Of a stretch of 64,000 nt of DNA, positions 53,901 through 60,509 are shown piece by piece. The notes below the pieces were generated by a model. That model searched no databases and had not been told where the DNA came from. It saw only the letters and a program-made list of their open reading frames with translations. A program made the translations under genes and the position numbers. Positions within the stretch are counted from its first letter, which is position 1; the number at the start of each line of letters is the position of its first letter. The stretch spans positions 62,001 to 126,000 of the forward strand of contig JBFWQO010000006.1 of NCBI GenBank assembly GCA_050249415.1, read 5' to 3'. Source of the stretch: CADEFQ01 sp050249415 (GTDB lineage: Bacteria; Pseudomonadota; Gammaproteobacteria; Steroidobacterales; Steroidobacteraceae).

Positions 53901-56506
53901 GGCGCGCGCCGGCGGGCGTGGCGCGCGACAACGCAATCGTCGTGCACAACGCGCGCGAGCACAACCTCAGGAACGTGCACGCGCGCATCCCGCGCGACGC
54001 GTTCACGGTGATCACGGGCGTGTCCGGCTCAGGCAAGTCGACCCTGGCCTTCGACATCCTGTTCAACGAGGGGCAGCGGCGCTACCTCGAATCGCTGAAC
54101 GCCTACGCGCGCCAGTTCGTGCAGCCCGCCGCACGCCCCGACGTCGACGCGATCTACGGGATACCGCCCACCGTCGCGATCGAGCAGCGCACGAGCCGCG
54201 GCGGGCGCAAGAGCACCGTGGCGACACTCACCGAGATCTACCACTTCCTGCGCCTCGCGTGGGTCAAGCTCGGCACGCAGTTCTGCCCTGACTGCGACAT
54301 CGCCATCGAGCCGCAGAGTGCCGATGCGGTGGCCGCCACGATCTCGAAGCGGCTCCGGGGACATCGGGTGCGTGTGCTCGCGCCGCTCGTCGTCGCGCGC
54401 AAGGGCTACTACACCGACCTCGCGAAATGGGCCGCGAAGAAGGGGCACCGCGAGCTGCGGGTCGACGGCATTGACACACCGACCACCCGCTGGCCGCGCC
54501 TGTCGCGTTTTCGCGAGCACACGATCGAGCTGCCGCTCGGCGAAGTGCTGGTGAAGCCGGCGCATGAGGCGACGCTGCGAGCGACGCTCGACCGTGCCTT
54601 CCAGTACGGCAATGGCCTCGTGCACCTGCTCGATCTCGATGCGCGGAGGCCCGACAAGGTGACCGTGTACTCGACGCGGCGCGCCTGCCCGGGCTGCGGC
54701 ACGAGTTTCGCCGAGCTCGATCCGCGACTGTTTTCGTTCAATTCGCCTCACGGCTGGTGCCCGCACTGCCAGGGCAGCGGGCTCGAGCCGGGCGAAGACG
54801 ACGACGAGGCAGCCGGCGACGGCGATCGCCCGGCGTGCAGCGAGTGCGACGGCGAGCGGCTGAACCGTGTCGCGCGGCACGTGCGTTTCCAGGGCCGTTC
54901 GATCGCCGCGCTCACGGCGCTGCCGGTGGACACCGTGGCGCGCGCTTTCGGCGAACTGCGCCTCACGGGTCGCGATGCCGCGATCGCGCGCGATCTCCTC
55001 ACCGAGATCCGCGACCGGCTCGCGTTCCTCGGGCGCGTGGGCCTCGGCTATCTCTCGCTCGACCGCGCCGCCCCCACACTCTCGGGCGGCGAGGCGCAGC
55101 GCATCCGCCTCGCCGCGCAGCTCGGCTCGAACCTGCAGGGCGTGTGCTACGTGCTCGACGAGCCCACGATCGGCCTGCATCCGCGTGACAACGGCGTACT
55201 GCTCGCCGCGCTCGACGAGCTCGTCGGGCATCGCAATACGCTGGTCGTCGTCGAACACGACGAAGAGACGATCCTGCGCGCGGATCATGTGATCGACCTC
55301 GGCCCCGGCGCCGGCACGCGCGGCGGGCGCATCGTCGCGGAAGGCACGGCACGCGATCTCGAGCGCGCGCCCGAATCGGTGACGGGCCGCTATCTCGCGA
55401 CACCGCTGCGCCACCCCGCGAAGCCGCGACGTGCCACGACCGCGCGCTCGCCCTCTCTCGTGGTCGACACGGCGACGTTGCACAACCTCGCGCGCCTCAC
55501 CGTGCGCGTGCCCGTCTCGCGACTGGTCGCGGTCGCGGGCGTCTCGGGCTCCGGCAAATCGACGCTCGCGCGTGACGTGCTGTACGCGAACCTGCGGCGC
55601 CTCGTCGCCGCGCGGAGCGCCCGAGGCCGCAAGGCGCCGGAACTCGACGGCTGCCGCGCGGTTCGCGGCAGTGAGGCGATCGACCGCGTGCTCGAAGTCG
55701 ACCAGACGCCGATCGGCAAGACGCCCCGCTCCTGCCCCGCGACCTATGTCGGCTTCTGGGACGACATCCGGCGCATTTTCGCCGCGGCACCCGAAGCGAA
55801 GCTGCGCGGCTACACGGCGAGCCGCTTCTCGTTCAACACGGCGGGCGGGCGCTGCGAGGCGTGCGAAGGCCAGGGCGTGCAGACGATCGAAATGAGCTTC
55901 CTGCCCGATGTCAAAGTGCCGTGCGACGTGTGCCGCGGCCGGCGCTTCAATGCCGAGACGCTGTCGGTGACCTGGCGCGACCGCAGCATCGGCGACGTGC
56001 TCGCGATGAGCGTCGACGATGCGGTGCCGTTCTTCATCGCGCACTCGCGGGTCCACCATGCGCTCGCGCTCCTGCAGGAGGTCGGCCTCGGCTACCTGAC
56101 CCTCGGCCAGCAGAGCCCGACGCTCTCCGGCGGCGAGGCGCAACGCATCAAGCTCGTCACCGAACTCGCCAAGGCCCACACCAGCGCCAGCGCGCGCGCA
56201 CGCGCCAGGCCCGTGCACACGTTCTACGTGCTCGACGAGCCCACGGTGGGCCTGCACATGGCCGACGTCGAGCGGCTGATCACGGCGCTGCACCGCCTCG
56301 TCGAGGCCGGCAATTCGGTGGTGGTCGTCGAGCATAACCTCGACGTGATCGCCGAAGCCGACTGGGTCATCGACCTCGGGCCGGAGGCGGGTGCCGACGG
56401 CGGACGCATCGTCGCACAAGGCGCACCGCGCACGATCGCCGCGGCGCGCGCGCGGTCGCACACGGGAGCCGCGCTCGCGCCGTTTCTCGCCGCGCGGGCT
56501 GATTGA
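50924..56506 (+). CDS. Double-length UvrA (two fused UvrA-like halves)
   Basis: 1860 residues, twice the canonical ~940. Four Walker A motifs (GVSGSGKSSL once, GVSGSGKSTL three times), four LSGGE/Q signatures and several Cys4 zinc modules (e.g. CPTCGGNGFEHIEMQF...CATC and CEACEGQGVQTIEMSF...CDVC). The first half spans ~1-1000 and the second ~1000-1860; each starts like a UvrA (HGARQNNLKNIDLEIP; HNAREHNLRNVHARIP) and has a YARQF motif. The first half keeps a region between Walker A and the first zinc module that fits the UvrB-binding part. Damage recognition is likely, but a canonical uvrA may exist elsewhere. Start ATG 50924. Confidence 0.9.
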   Translation: MAKHPSGAIAVHGARQNNLKNIDLEIPLGELVVVTGVSGSGKSSLVFDTLYAEGQRRYVETFSPYARQFLDRMDKPQVDRVEGIPPAIAIDQTNPVRSSRSTVGTMTELNDHLKLLYARAATLYCERCAEPVRRDTPDTIHADLARRAAVAGDPRLELTFPVAVPKNFTEAEVRELLARQGYTRLLDRAGAEAPLEVVQDRFRMGQAARARVIDSLEAALRHGTGRVTVRGGAEPWHYSRDLACARCDIAYREPAPSTFSFNSPIGACDTCRGFGRVIGIDYGLVIPDETKTLRGGAVKPFQTAANRECQEDLEKYAQLRGIPLDTPWQNLTTAQRKWVVEGEGSWRKKVWYGTKRFFDWLEGRSYRMHVRVMLSKYRAYAPCEACGGARLKTASLLPRLGSHPLADEALGGRPRFLPRGVAWSAEQLAALPGLCIHDLVLLPLERTRRFLDALTLPEPLDVATGQLLGEIRARLAYLVDVGLGYLTLDRQSRTLSGGEVQRINLTTALGTSLVNTLFVLDEPSIGLHPRDMGRVIEVMHRLRDAGNSLVVVEHDPQIMLEADRLLDLGPGAGEHGGEIVYYGEPDAIRAEPRSLTGAYLSGARTVAEPARETPPAATPAGAGIAHAVRASASLVLRGAREHNLKGLDVTIPLRRFVCVTGVSGSGKSTLVGNVLYPALAKSFGKASEAPGRHDSLDGAGALDDVVLVDQSPIGRTTRSTPASYVGALDVIRELFAAAPESLVRRYTPGTFSFNSGTGRCPTCGGNGFEHIEMQFLSDVYLRCATCNGRRFRDEVLEVRLEGAGGRHANIADVLDMTVTEALDFFAQASAVRSLVKPLQEVGLEYVKLGQPVPTLSGGEAQRLKLAGHLAGLVAPPPKRAADVQTRGKLFLFDEPTTGLHFDDVAKLLRALRGLLSAGHSLLVIEHNLDVIRAADWVIDLGPEGGERGGEIVCAGTVRALREHPISHTGRALRDYEAALTGRTPGTGVADARRRAPAGVARDNAIVVHNAREHNLRNVHARIPRDAFTVITGVSGSGKSTLAFDILFNEGQRRYLESLNAYARQFVQPAARPDVDAIYGIPPTVAIEQRTSRGGRKSTVATLTEIYHFLRLAWVKLGTQFCPDCDIAIEPQSADAVAATISKRLRGHRVRVLAPLVVARKGYYTDLAKWAAKKGHRELRVDGIDTPTTRWPRLSRFREHTIELPLGEVLVKPAHEATLRATLDRAFQYGNGLVHLLDLDARRPDKVTVYSTRRACPGCGTSFAELDPRLFSFNSPHGWCPHCQGSGLEPGEDDDEAAGDGDRPACSECDGERLNRVARHVRFQGRSIAALTALPVDTVARAFGELRLTGRDAAIARDLLTEIRDRLAFLGRVGLGYLSLDRAAPTLSGGEAQRIRLAAQLGSNLQGVCYVLDEPTIGLHPRDNGVLLAALDELVGHRNTLVVVEHDEETILRADHVIDLGPGAGTRGGRIVAEGTARDLERAPESVTGRYLATPLRHPAKPRRATTARSPSLVVDTATLHNLARLTVRVPVSRLVAVAGVSGSGKSTLARDVLYANLRRLVAARSARGRKAPELDGCRAVRGSEAIDRVLEVDQTPIGKTPRSCPATYVGFWDDIRRIFAAAPEAKLRGYTASRFSFNTAGGRCEACEGQGVQTIEMSFLPDVKVPCDVCRGRRFNAETLSVTWRDRSIGDVLAMSVDDAVPFFIAHSRVHHALALLQEVGLGYLTLGQQSPTLSGGEAQRIKLVTELAKAHTSASARARARPVHTFYVLDEPTVGLHMADVERLITALHRLVEAGNSVVVVEHNLDVIAEADWVIDLGPEAGADGGRIVAQGAPRTIAAARARSHTGAALAPFLAARAD

Positions 56507-56718
56507 CGCCGGGACGTCAGGCGCTCGCGCGTTGATCCGCGCTCGTCAGGTGTCAGAGCCCGGGAACAAGCCTCGAGCCTTCGCCGATGGCGCGCACAGC
56601 CTGCGCCGGTAGAGAGCCTACGCGTCGGGTCAGCAGCGCGCGGTCCAGCGTATGGAGTCGAGCTACATTGACAACGGACGGCTCGGCCAATCCAGATTCG
56701 GGCCTTCCGACACGGAGG

Positions 56719-57162
56719 TTACCCGGGGCATCCGCAAGGGAGTTCTATCGGCGGTAGGGCCGGTTGCCTGCGAAGGTGAGCAATGATGTTCGCCAGATCT
56801 TGATCACCCAGCGCCCAGAAAGTGTACGAGATCATCCCGATGGCACTCTTCCCGTCGCGCTTGAGGCCGTAGCGAATCAGACGTATCAATTCGTCGTCGG
56901 TGTACAGCGGCACTGCCTGCGACAGTGTCGGTGCCGTATGCCGAATGATTCCCCTGATTTCCTCGTGACCACCCTGTCCCGTGCGGCCATGGCAGCCGTC
57001 CCAGCAGCCGACGATTCGAGCCATGCGCTCGCCTTCGATCAGGTCGGGCACGCCCATCACACGTAGCGATACCAGCGGCGCATCGTGCGGGCGATAGAGC
57101 TTCCACTCGGAGATGCCGAAGATGACTCCGAAGCTCGCCGCCGTGAGCGAGGCAACAATCAC
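56719..57162 (-). CDS. Membrane-anchored cytochrome c-like protein
   Basis: 147 residues. A hydrophobic N-terminus anchors it and one heme site reads CWDGCHG (Cys-x-x-x-Cys-His by spacing C W D G C H, with one extra residue against the usual CxxCH), so heme attachment is uncertain. The rest (TLSQAVPLYTDDELIRLIRYGLK) and the Met in GMISY resemble cytochrome c class I domains of dehydrogenases. GTG 57162 is the first start in frame; CTG 57210, in a CTGA overlap with the fragment upstream, is possible. Terminal residues PCGCPG are odd. The 212 bases before it contain no gene I can see. Confidence 0.7.
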   Translation of the reverse strand: MIVASLTAASFGVIFGISEWKLYRPHDAPLVSLRVMGVPDLIEGERMARIVGCWDGCHGRTGQGGHEEIRGIIRHTAPTLSQAVPLYTDDELIRLIRYGLKRDGKSAIGMISYTFWALGDQDLANIIAHLRRQPALPPIELPCGCPG

Positions 57163-57206
57163 GAGACCCAGGCCAACAAGGCGAGATGTTGGACGGCTCG
57201 TCGGGA

Positions 57207-57359
57207 TCAGAAGCGACCGCTGTCGACGTCCTGGACGAATCGGATAACACCGTCGACATAAACCCTCTGATCATCATACATAGCCAGGTGACTGCCGTTC
57301 GAGCAGAAGAGGCGCGGGGCGCCGGCGCGAGTCGCCACCGGCGGCTTGTCTGATGTCAT
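57207..57359 (-). pseudogene. C-terminal fragment of an alpha/beta hydrolase
   Basis: A 50-residue frame ending CSNGSHLAMYDDQRVYVDGV plus about 12 more residues matches the end of proline-iminopeptidase-like hydrolases, including the catalytic His in NGSHLAMYDD. All of the fold before it is missing. ATG 57359 overlaps the stop of the GDCC-type gene (ATGA). It is too short to be an enzyme; a remnant of an older gene next to the integron end. Confidence 0.7.
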
Positions 57360-57574
57360 TGCCGATCACTGCAACAGACGTCCGATACCTGAACCGGCGG
57401 ACATTTCACCGTTCCGAATGAGCAGAACACGCAGCAGTCTCCCTTGTTCGGTTTGAGCAACTTGCCGCAGGCACGACATTCATGGAAGTACATGCAGGCA
57501 TCCAGCGGCATATTCTCCTCCGAGTTCGCTCCACAGGCGGGGCAAGTGAGAACTGAGCGCGTCTGGACGGCCAC
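57356..57574 (-). CDS. GDCCVxCSYGxxxCPPxQ-type small cysteine-rich protein
   Basis: 72 residues with 10 Cys. An N-terminal CPACG pair is followed by CRACGKLLKPNKGDCCVFC and SFGTVKCPPVQ, the signature of a small family often found near mercury or other metal-resistance genes. GTG 57574 has GGAAA 5 bases upstream and lies 17 bases past the outermost attC site (57591), so it may be the first gene outside the array or a cassette whose attC is lost. Likely metal binding, unproven. Confidence 0.83.
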   Translation of the reverse strand: MAVQTRSVLTCPACGANSEENMPLDACMYFHECRACGKLLKPNKGDCCVFCSFGTVKCPPVQVSDVCCSDRQ

Positions 57575-57590
57575 GTTGGTTTCCGATGAC

Positions 57591-57716
57591 AGCTAATGCC
57601 GCAGCTCAGCGGTCGCGCGGCCACGCGTCCAGCGCGACCCTCGCGCAAAATGCAATGGCGCACTCGCGGCGCGCCCGCGCCGACGTTCCCCGGTCCGCTG
57701 CAACTGCTTGTCAGGC
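57591..57716 (-). other. attC site, 126 bases, outer (degenerate)
   Basis: On the minus strand it reads R'' GCCTGAC (57716-57710), then a GTTGCAGCGGACC arm, a long variable centre, the CCGCTGAGCTGC arm and an R' ATTAGCT (57597-57591). The arms pair, but both core sequences differ by one base from RYYYAAC and GTTRRRY. It follows the cassette gene 57718-58110. Probably an old or inactive site. Confidence 0.6.
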
Positions 57717-57717
57717 A

Positions 57718-58110
57718 TCATCGCGCAGGCTCCTCGAACCGTTCTGAAAATCCCTCGCGCGCTTCTCCGATGAAGACGAGAAGTTCGCTCTCCGGGACCC
57801 GCACAACATCGATACTCTGTCGCGTGGCCTCGGGAGTCACGCGATCGACCACATCTTCACGGGCGACAAAGAGCGTTTGGGGCAGCTTCTGCCTGTGACG
57901 TTTCGCATCTTTCAGCATGCGACGGAACCGGGCTTGAGTTGGCTCCGCACCAGTTACGGGGATGAACTCCGAGCCCAGGATGCAACAGCTGGCCGCGTCC
58001 ATCAATGCAATGCAGTCGAAATCCCCGTCACGTTCGGTCCGAATGGGCGCGCTATTCAGACGAAACGCGATCCAGGCTTCGTTGATCGCGAACTGATTGG
58101 GATGAAGCAT
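57718..58110 (-). CDS. Integron cassette protein, unknown function
   Basis: 130 residues, MLHPNQFAINEAWIAFRLN at the start, then DGDFDCIALMDAASCCILGS, a basic helix (RRMLKDAKRHRQK) and IDVVRVPESELLVFIGEAR. No signal or membrane segment. ATG 58110 lies 21 bases after the attC at 58131 and the stop abuts the next attC, an exact cassette layout. I recall similar proteins only as integron-cassette hypotheticals. Function unknown. Confidence 0.8.
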   Translation of the reverse strand: MLHPNQFAINEAWIAFRLNSAPIRTERDGDFDCIALMDAASCCILGSEFIPVTGAEPTQARFRRMLKDAKRHRQKLPQTLFVAREDVVDRVTPEATRQSIDVVRVPESELLVFIGEAREGFSERFEEPAR

Positions 58111-58130
58111 GCGACGACCGTTCCAGTGAC

Positions 58131-58218
58131 GCCTAACGTTTGAGCTGAGCGCGCCGCTTACCAGCGCGATTTGTTGGCACTTAATCGGCCGCGGCCGTGC
58201 TCGAGCGATGTGTTGGAA
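58131..58218 (-). other. attC site, 88 bases
   Basis: Minus-strand reading: R'' TTCCAAC (58218-58212), an L'' arm CGCTCGAGC, the TTAAGTGCCAAC-containing centre, an L' arm GCGCTCAGC, and R' GTTAGGC (58137-58131). The extra unpaired base sits in the L'' arm, which sets the site's direction toward lower coordinates. R'' departs from RYYYAAC at its first base. Confidence 0.85.
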
Positions 58219-58222
58219 CGCA

Positions 58223-58495
58223 CTACAGATCGAGATCTTCCAGACGCACGCCTCGTCCCGCCTTGAGGCTCTCCCGAGCGCCTGCAATTCGCTTCAGAAA
58301 CCGAGGGTCGTTCTCAAGGCGGTACTCCAACCAGTCATCCTCGGATTCAAACCCAATGAGCACGCCCGCCGGCTTGCCATGACGGGTGATGAGGATCTCC
58401 TGCGTCGCCGCCTCCCGCAAGTAGCGCGACAAATCGTCCTTTGCCTCCGCGAGAGGGACTACTTTGGGGCCGGCTTTCCGAACTGAGCGAGCCAT
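58223..58495 (-). CDS. Phd/YefM-type antitoxin
   Basis: 90 residues. It opens MARSVRKAGPKVVPLAEAKD, then SRYLREAATQEILITRHGKP and GVLIGFESEDDWLEYRLEND, the usual antitoxin DNA-binding start followed by an acidic toxin-wrapping end. It neutralises the toxin encoded upstream and represses their shared promoter. The start is 37 bases inside the toxin gene. Its stop is next to the attC at 58218, so the pair forms one cassette. Confidence 0.88.
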   Translation of the reverse strand: MARSVRKAGPKVVPLAEAKDDLSRYLREAATQEILITRHGKPAGVLIGFESEDDWLEYRLENDPRFLKRIAGARESLKAGRGVRLEDLDL

Positions 58496-58758
58496 GACTC
58501 TGTCTCCGATTTGGGCACTATTGCCAATACTTCAACAATTCCACTCACGACATCGTAATAAACTCGGTATTCACTGACCCTCAGTCGATACTGGGGACGC
58601 GAGAGTCCCCGCAATCGCTTGATACGACTGCGACTGGCCTTCTCCGGTTCGTGGCTCAGGTGCGTTTGCAAGGCATCGCGGACGGCCCCGCGAACATTGC
58701 CCTTCAGGCGCTTGAGGTCAGCTACCGCCTCCGGGGCCAGAATGATGGCAAATGGCAT
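58459..58758 (-). CDS. RelE/ParE-family toxin
   Basis: 99 residues: LAPEAVADLKRLKGN near the start and LRGLSRPQYRLRVSEYRVYY in the middle, with VLAIVPKSETESW at the end. RelE-type proteins cut mRNA in the ribosome; ParE-type proteins poison gyrase. Which of the two this is cannot be told. It is placed before the antitoxin, the reverse of the usual order. Its start lies 4 bases after a palindrome at 58762-58776. Confidence 0.87.
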   Translation of the reverse strand: MPFAIILAPEAVADLKRLKGNVRGAVRDALQTHLSHEPEKASRSRIKRLRGLSRPQYRLRVSEYRVYYDVVSGIVEVLAIVPKSETESWLAQFGKPAPK

Positions 58759-58761
58759 TCT

Positions 58762-58776
58762 GGCTAGAATATAGCC
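58762..58776 (-). promoter_or_regulatory. Palindrome with -10 element of the toxin-antitoxin pair
   Basis: On the minus strand GGCTATATTCTAGCC: arms GGCTA/TAGCC with TATATT inside, a likely -10 and operator at once, which would allow autorepression by the antitoxin. The start would be nearly leaderless. No clear -35 was seen. Confidence 0.5.
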
Positions 58777-58837
58777 AAACTCTCGGCTGGACGCCAGGAG
58801 TGCGTTCTAGCGCCGGCACTCGCGCGCGGGCCGAGCA

Positions 58838-59185
58838 ATGCGAGGCCCGTACGATCGCAAGCTCGCCACACTCTCGCGCGTGCCACTGCTCATCATCGAT
58901 GACTTTGGCTTGAAGCCCCTGCGACCGCCGGCGGATGAAGATCTCCACGATCTCATCGCCGAGCGCTACGAGCAGACCGCCACGGTCTTGACCAGCAACC
59001 TGGACTTCGCCGAGTGGGACCAGGCCTTCCCAGCCAATCGCCTGTTGGCATCCGCGACCCTCGATCGGCTGCGCCACAACGCCTACTGCCTCGTGCTCGA
59101 TGGCGACTCGTTCCGCGCACCGCGTCTGCCGCCTAACAATGCACGCGCCCGGGTTGCCAACGGCGACAAGTCCGTTCAGGCTTGA
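58838..59185 (+). pseudogene. IS21-family IstB helper, C-terminal fragment
   Basis: The 115-residue frame starts after the Walker A region, which is missing. PLLIIDDFGLKPLRPP carries the Walker B motif, followed by TATVLTSNLDFAEWDQAFP and SATLDRLRHNAYCLVLDGDS. IstB is the ATPase partner of the IS21 transposase. The last ~20 residues (after SFRAPR) read into non-IS sequence. It is oriented opposite to the IstA fragment at 59217, so the debris is rearranged. Confidence 0.8.
59133..59181. other. Possible attC remnant (weak)
   Basis: On the plus strand GCCTAAC (59133-59139) and GTTCAGGC (59174-59181) flank a 34-base stretch; the cores resemble attC ends but the inner arms do not pair well and the site is short. 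It sits at the end of the IstB fragment. Low confidence. Confidence 0.3.
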
Positions 59186-59216
59186 ATCACAGGATGCCCG
59201 TGCTCTTAACTGGCTC

Positions 59217-59516
59217 CTATATGCCGAACAGACCCGGCTTCTTTATGCCGAAAGGTGACAGCGCCTTCTCCTCCCAGATGAACTTCAGCGGGTGCCCGAG
59301 GCCGAGCTCCTCGCGCGCTGCCGACCAGTCGACCTGGTGCGACCACAGCGGACTCGCCGGCGCCGCCCCCGGCGCGCCTCGCAGCCCGTCACGCACCTCC
59401 CGTACGGTGCGCCGCGAGCAACCCAGCGCCCGCGCGATCTCGCGCAAGCTGCGCCCGGCGCGCAAGCGCCGCTCGATCTCCTGATACCGATCCATCGTGA
59501 ACCTCCGCCGTCCCAT
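59217..59516 (-). pseudogene. IS21-family IstA transposase, N-terminal fragment
   Basis: From ATG 59516 the frame encodes MDRYQEIERRLRAGRSLREI, a helix-turn-helix (ARALGCSRRTVREV) and VDWSAAREELGLGHPLKFIW, typical of the first 80 residues of IstA. The catalytic DDE region (about 300 residues) is absent. The tandem repeats at 59586-59702 are upstream, as at the left end of an IS21 element. Confidence 0.8.
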
Positions 59517-59585
59517 GCGCCTCTCCCGCTCGTGGTTGCCCACGACGGTACAGGCCAGATCCGCCCTCCAAGGCGGCTCCGACGG

Positions 59586-59702
59586 TGGTCCCATTCCAGG
59601 AAATCGCTGGTCCCAATCGGTGAAATCCGCTGGGGCCTATCCCTCGAAATCGGGTGGTCTCAATTCAGGAAATCGACTGGTCCCAATCCGAGGAAATCGT
59701 GC
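59586..59702 (-). repeat. Five tandem repeats of an IS21-type left end
   Basis: Units starting at 59586, 59608, 59631, 59655 and 59678, with consensus TGGTCCCAATTCNGGAAATCG and spacing 22-24 bases. Such multiple repeats at the ends are transposase binding sites of IS21 elements. The last unit runs into TGCACG (read on the minus strand), close to the likely IS tip. Confidence 0.75.
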
Positions 59703-59708
59703 ACGACG

Positions 59709-59760
59709 CAATGTGTTGGCACTTTATTTGTCCACCGTCCGCTCGAACGAATAGTTAGGC
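59709..59760 (-). other. Half attC site cut by the IS21 insertion
   Basis: Minus strand: R'' GCCTAAC (59760-59754), then TATTCGTTCGAGCGGAC (L'' arm) and GTGCCAACACATT (variable centre), like the 88-base sites. The other half (L', R') is missing where the IS21 repeats begin. It follows cassette gene 59778-60401. Confidence 0.8.
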
Positions 59761-59777
59761 GACCTGTTACCACAGGA

Positions 59778-60401
59778 TCATTCGGAGGATTCAAAGGTGA
59801 ATCCCTGATCATTGGCATAGACCCTTACGATGAAAAAGAAACGTATGAAGTCTTCATCTTTCCATTCGTCGAAGATGAGCACTTGCTTGGCATCGTGAAA
59901 CTTGGAGAGTCGAATGCCGACAGCATCGTCGGAATGAATCTTTCCCTGGACGGTTGCCCGTAGCCTCAGCTTGCGCTTGTAATGCTCCAAGAACCACTCG
60001 GGAAGTGCGTCTTTCTCTCCTCTGCTGGCGGTGCGACGTCCCCCAAAAGACTGCGCTTGACGAAACGAGATATGGGCGTATGGGCGTCCTTCATATTTGC
60101 CCTTTGTGGCCGGCACAATCATGATCGATTGCCTGGTCAGTGAAACCATCTTGCTGGAGGCGCGGCGCGGTGCCAGCGCAGGGCGCACTATTAGGGCGTC
60201 CTGCACCTCGCCACTCGAGCGAGCAACCAGCTTCCGATGCAACTCAACTATCCACTCGCCACCTGTTGCCAAGTTCTTATCGACGACACCGTAGAACCGA
60301 GGTTCCACCCGGTATTCCTTCCCATGCACTCGATCAATGCGAACGCCGTTCAATGGAATGCTTCGGATGGAGAGTTTTGCCGGGTCGTAAGCTTTGCTCA
60401 T
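59778..60401 (-). CDS. Integron cassette protein, unknown function (207 residues)
   Basis: Soluble protein with no signal peptide or membrane segments, beginning MSKAYDPAKLSIRSIPLNG, followed by GKEYRVEPRFYGVVDK, a basic middle (RRASSKMVSLTRQ), LPEWFLEHYKRKLRLRATVQ and an aromatic C-terminus (FIRFFFIVRVYANDQGF). ATG 60401 is chosen over GTG 60410 because AGGTGG lies 5 bases before it. It lies just after attC 60422-60509 and before the half attC, as a cassette gene should. I recognise no family. The base composition is lower in GC than flanking genes, a sign of outside origin. Confidence 0.75.
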   Translation of the reverse strand: MSKAYDPAKLSIRSIPLNGVRIDRVHGKEYRVEPRFYGVVDKNLATGGEWIVELHRKLVARSSGEVQDALIVRPALAPRRASSKMVSLTRQSIMIVPATKGKYEGRPYAHISFRQAQSFGGRRTASRGEKDALPEWFLEHYKRKLRLRATVQGKIHSDDAVGIRLSKFHDAKQVLIFDEWKDEDFIRFFFIVRVYANDQGFTFESSE

Positions 60402-60421
60402 GCCAACCACCTAGAAAGGTC

Positions 60422-60509
60422 GCCTAACGTTTGAGCTGAGCGCGCCGCGCGCAGACACGTACTACAAGTACTCTATCGTCCACGGCTGCGCTCGAGCGAT
60501 TTGTTAGGC
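60422..60509 (-). other. attC site, 88 bases
   Basis: Minus-strand R'' GCCTAAC (60509-60503), L'' CGCTCGAGCGC, centre with GTACTTGTAGTACGTG, L' GCGCTCAGCTC, R' GTTAGGC (60428-60422). Both cores match consensus exactly. It differs from the site at 61521 at only four positions. It is the end of the membrane-protein cassette and supplies the last 12 codons of that gene. Confidence 0.9.

Noticed and set aside
50918..53980. Long antisense reading frame opposite the first half of uvrA
   Set aside because: Gly/Arg/His-rich shadow of a strongly coding strand with UvrA motifs; no domains of its own.
54029..56461. Long antisense reading frame opposite the second half of uvrA
   Set aside because: Same reason as above; composition is that of complementary codons in high-GC DNA.
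59586..59702. CRISPR-like array
   Set aside because: Units are adjacent with no spacers and match IS21 end repeats.
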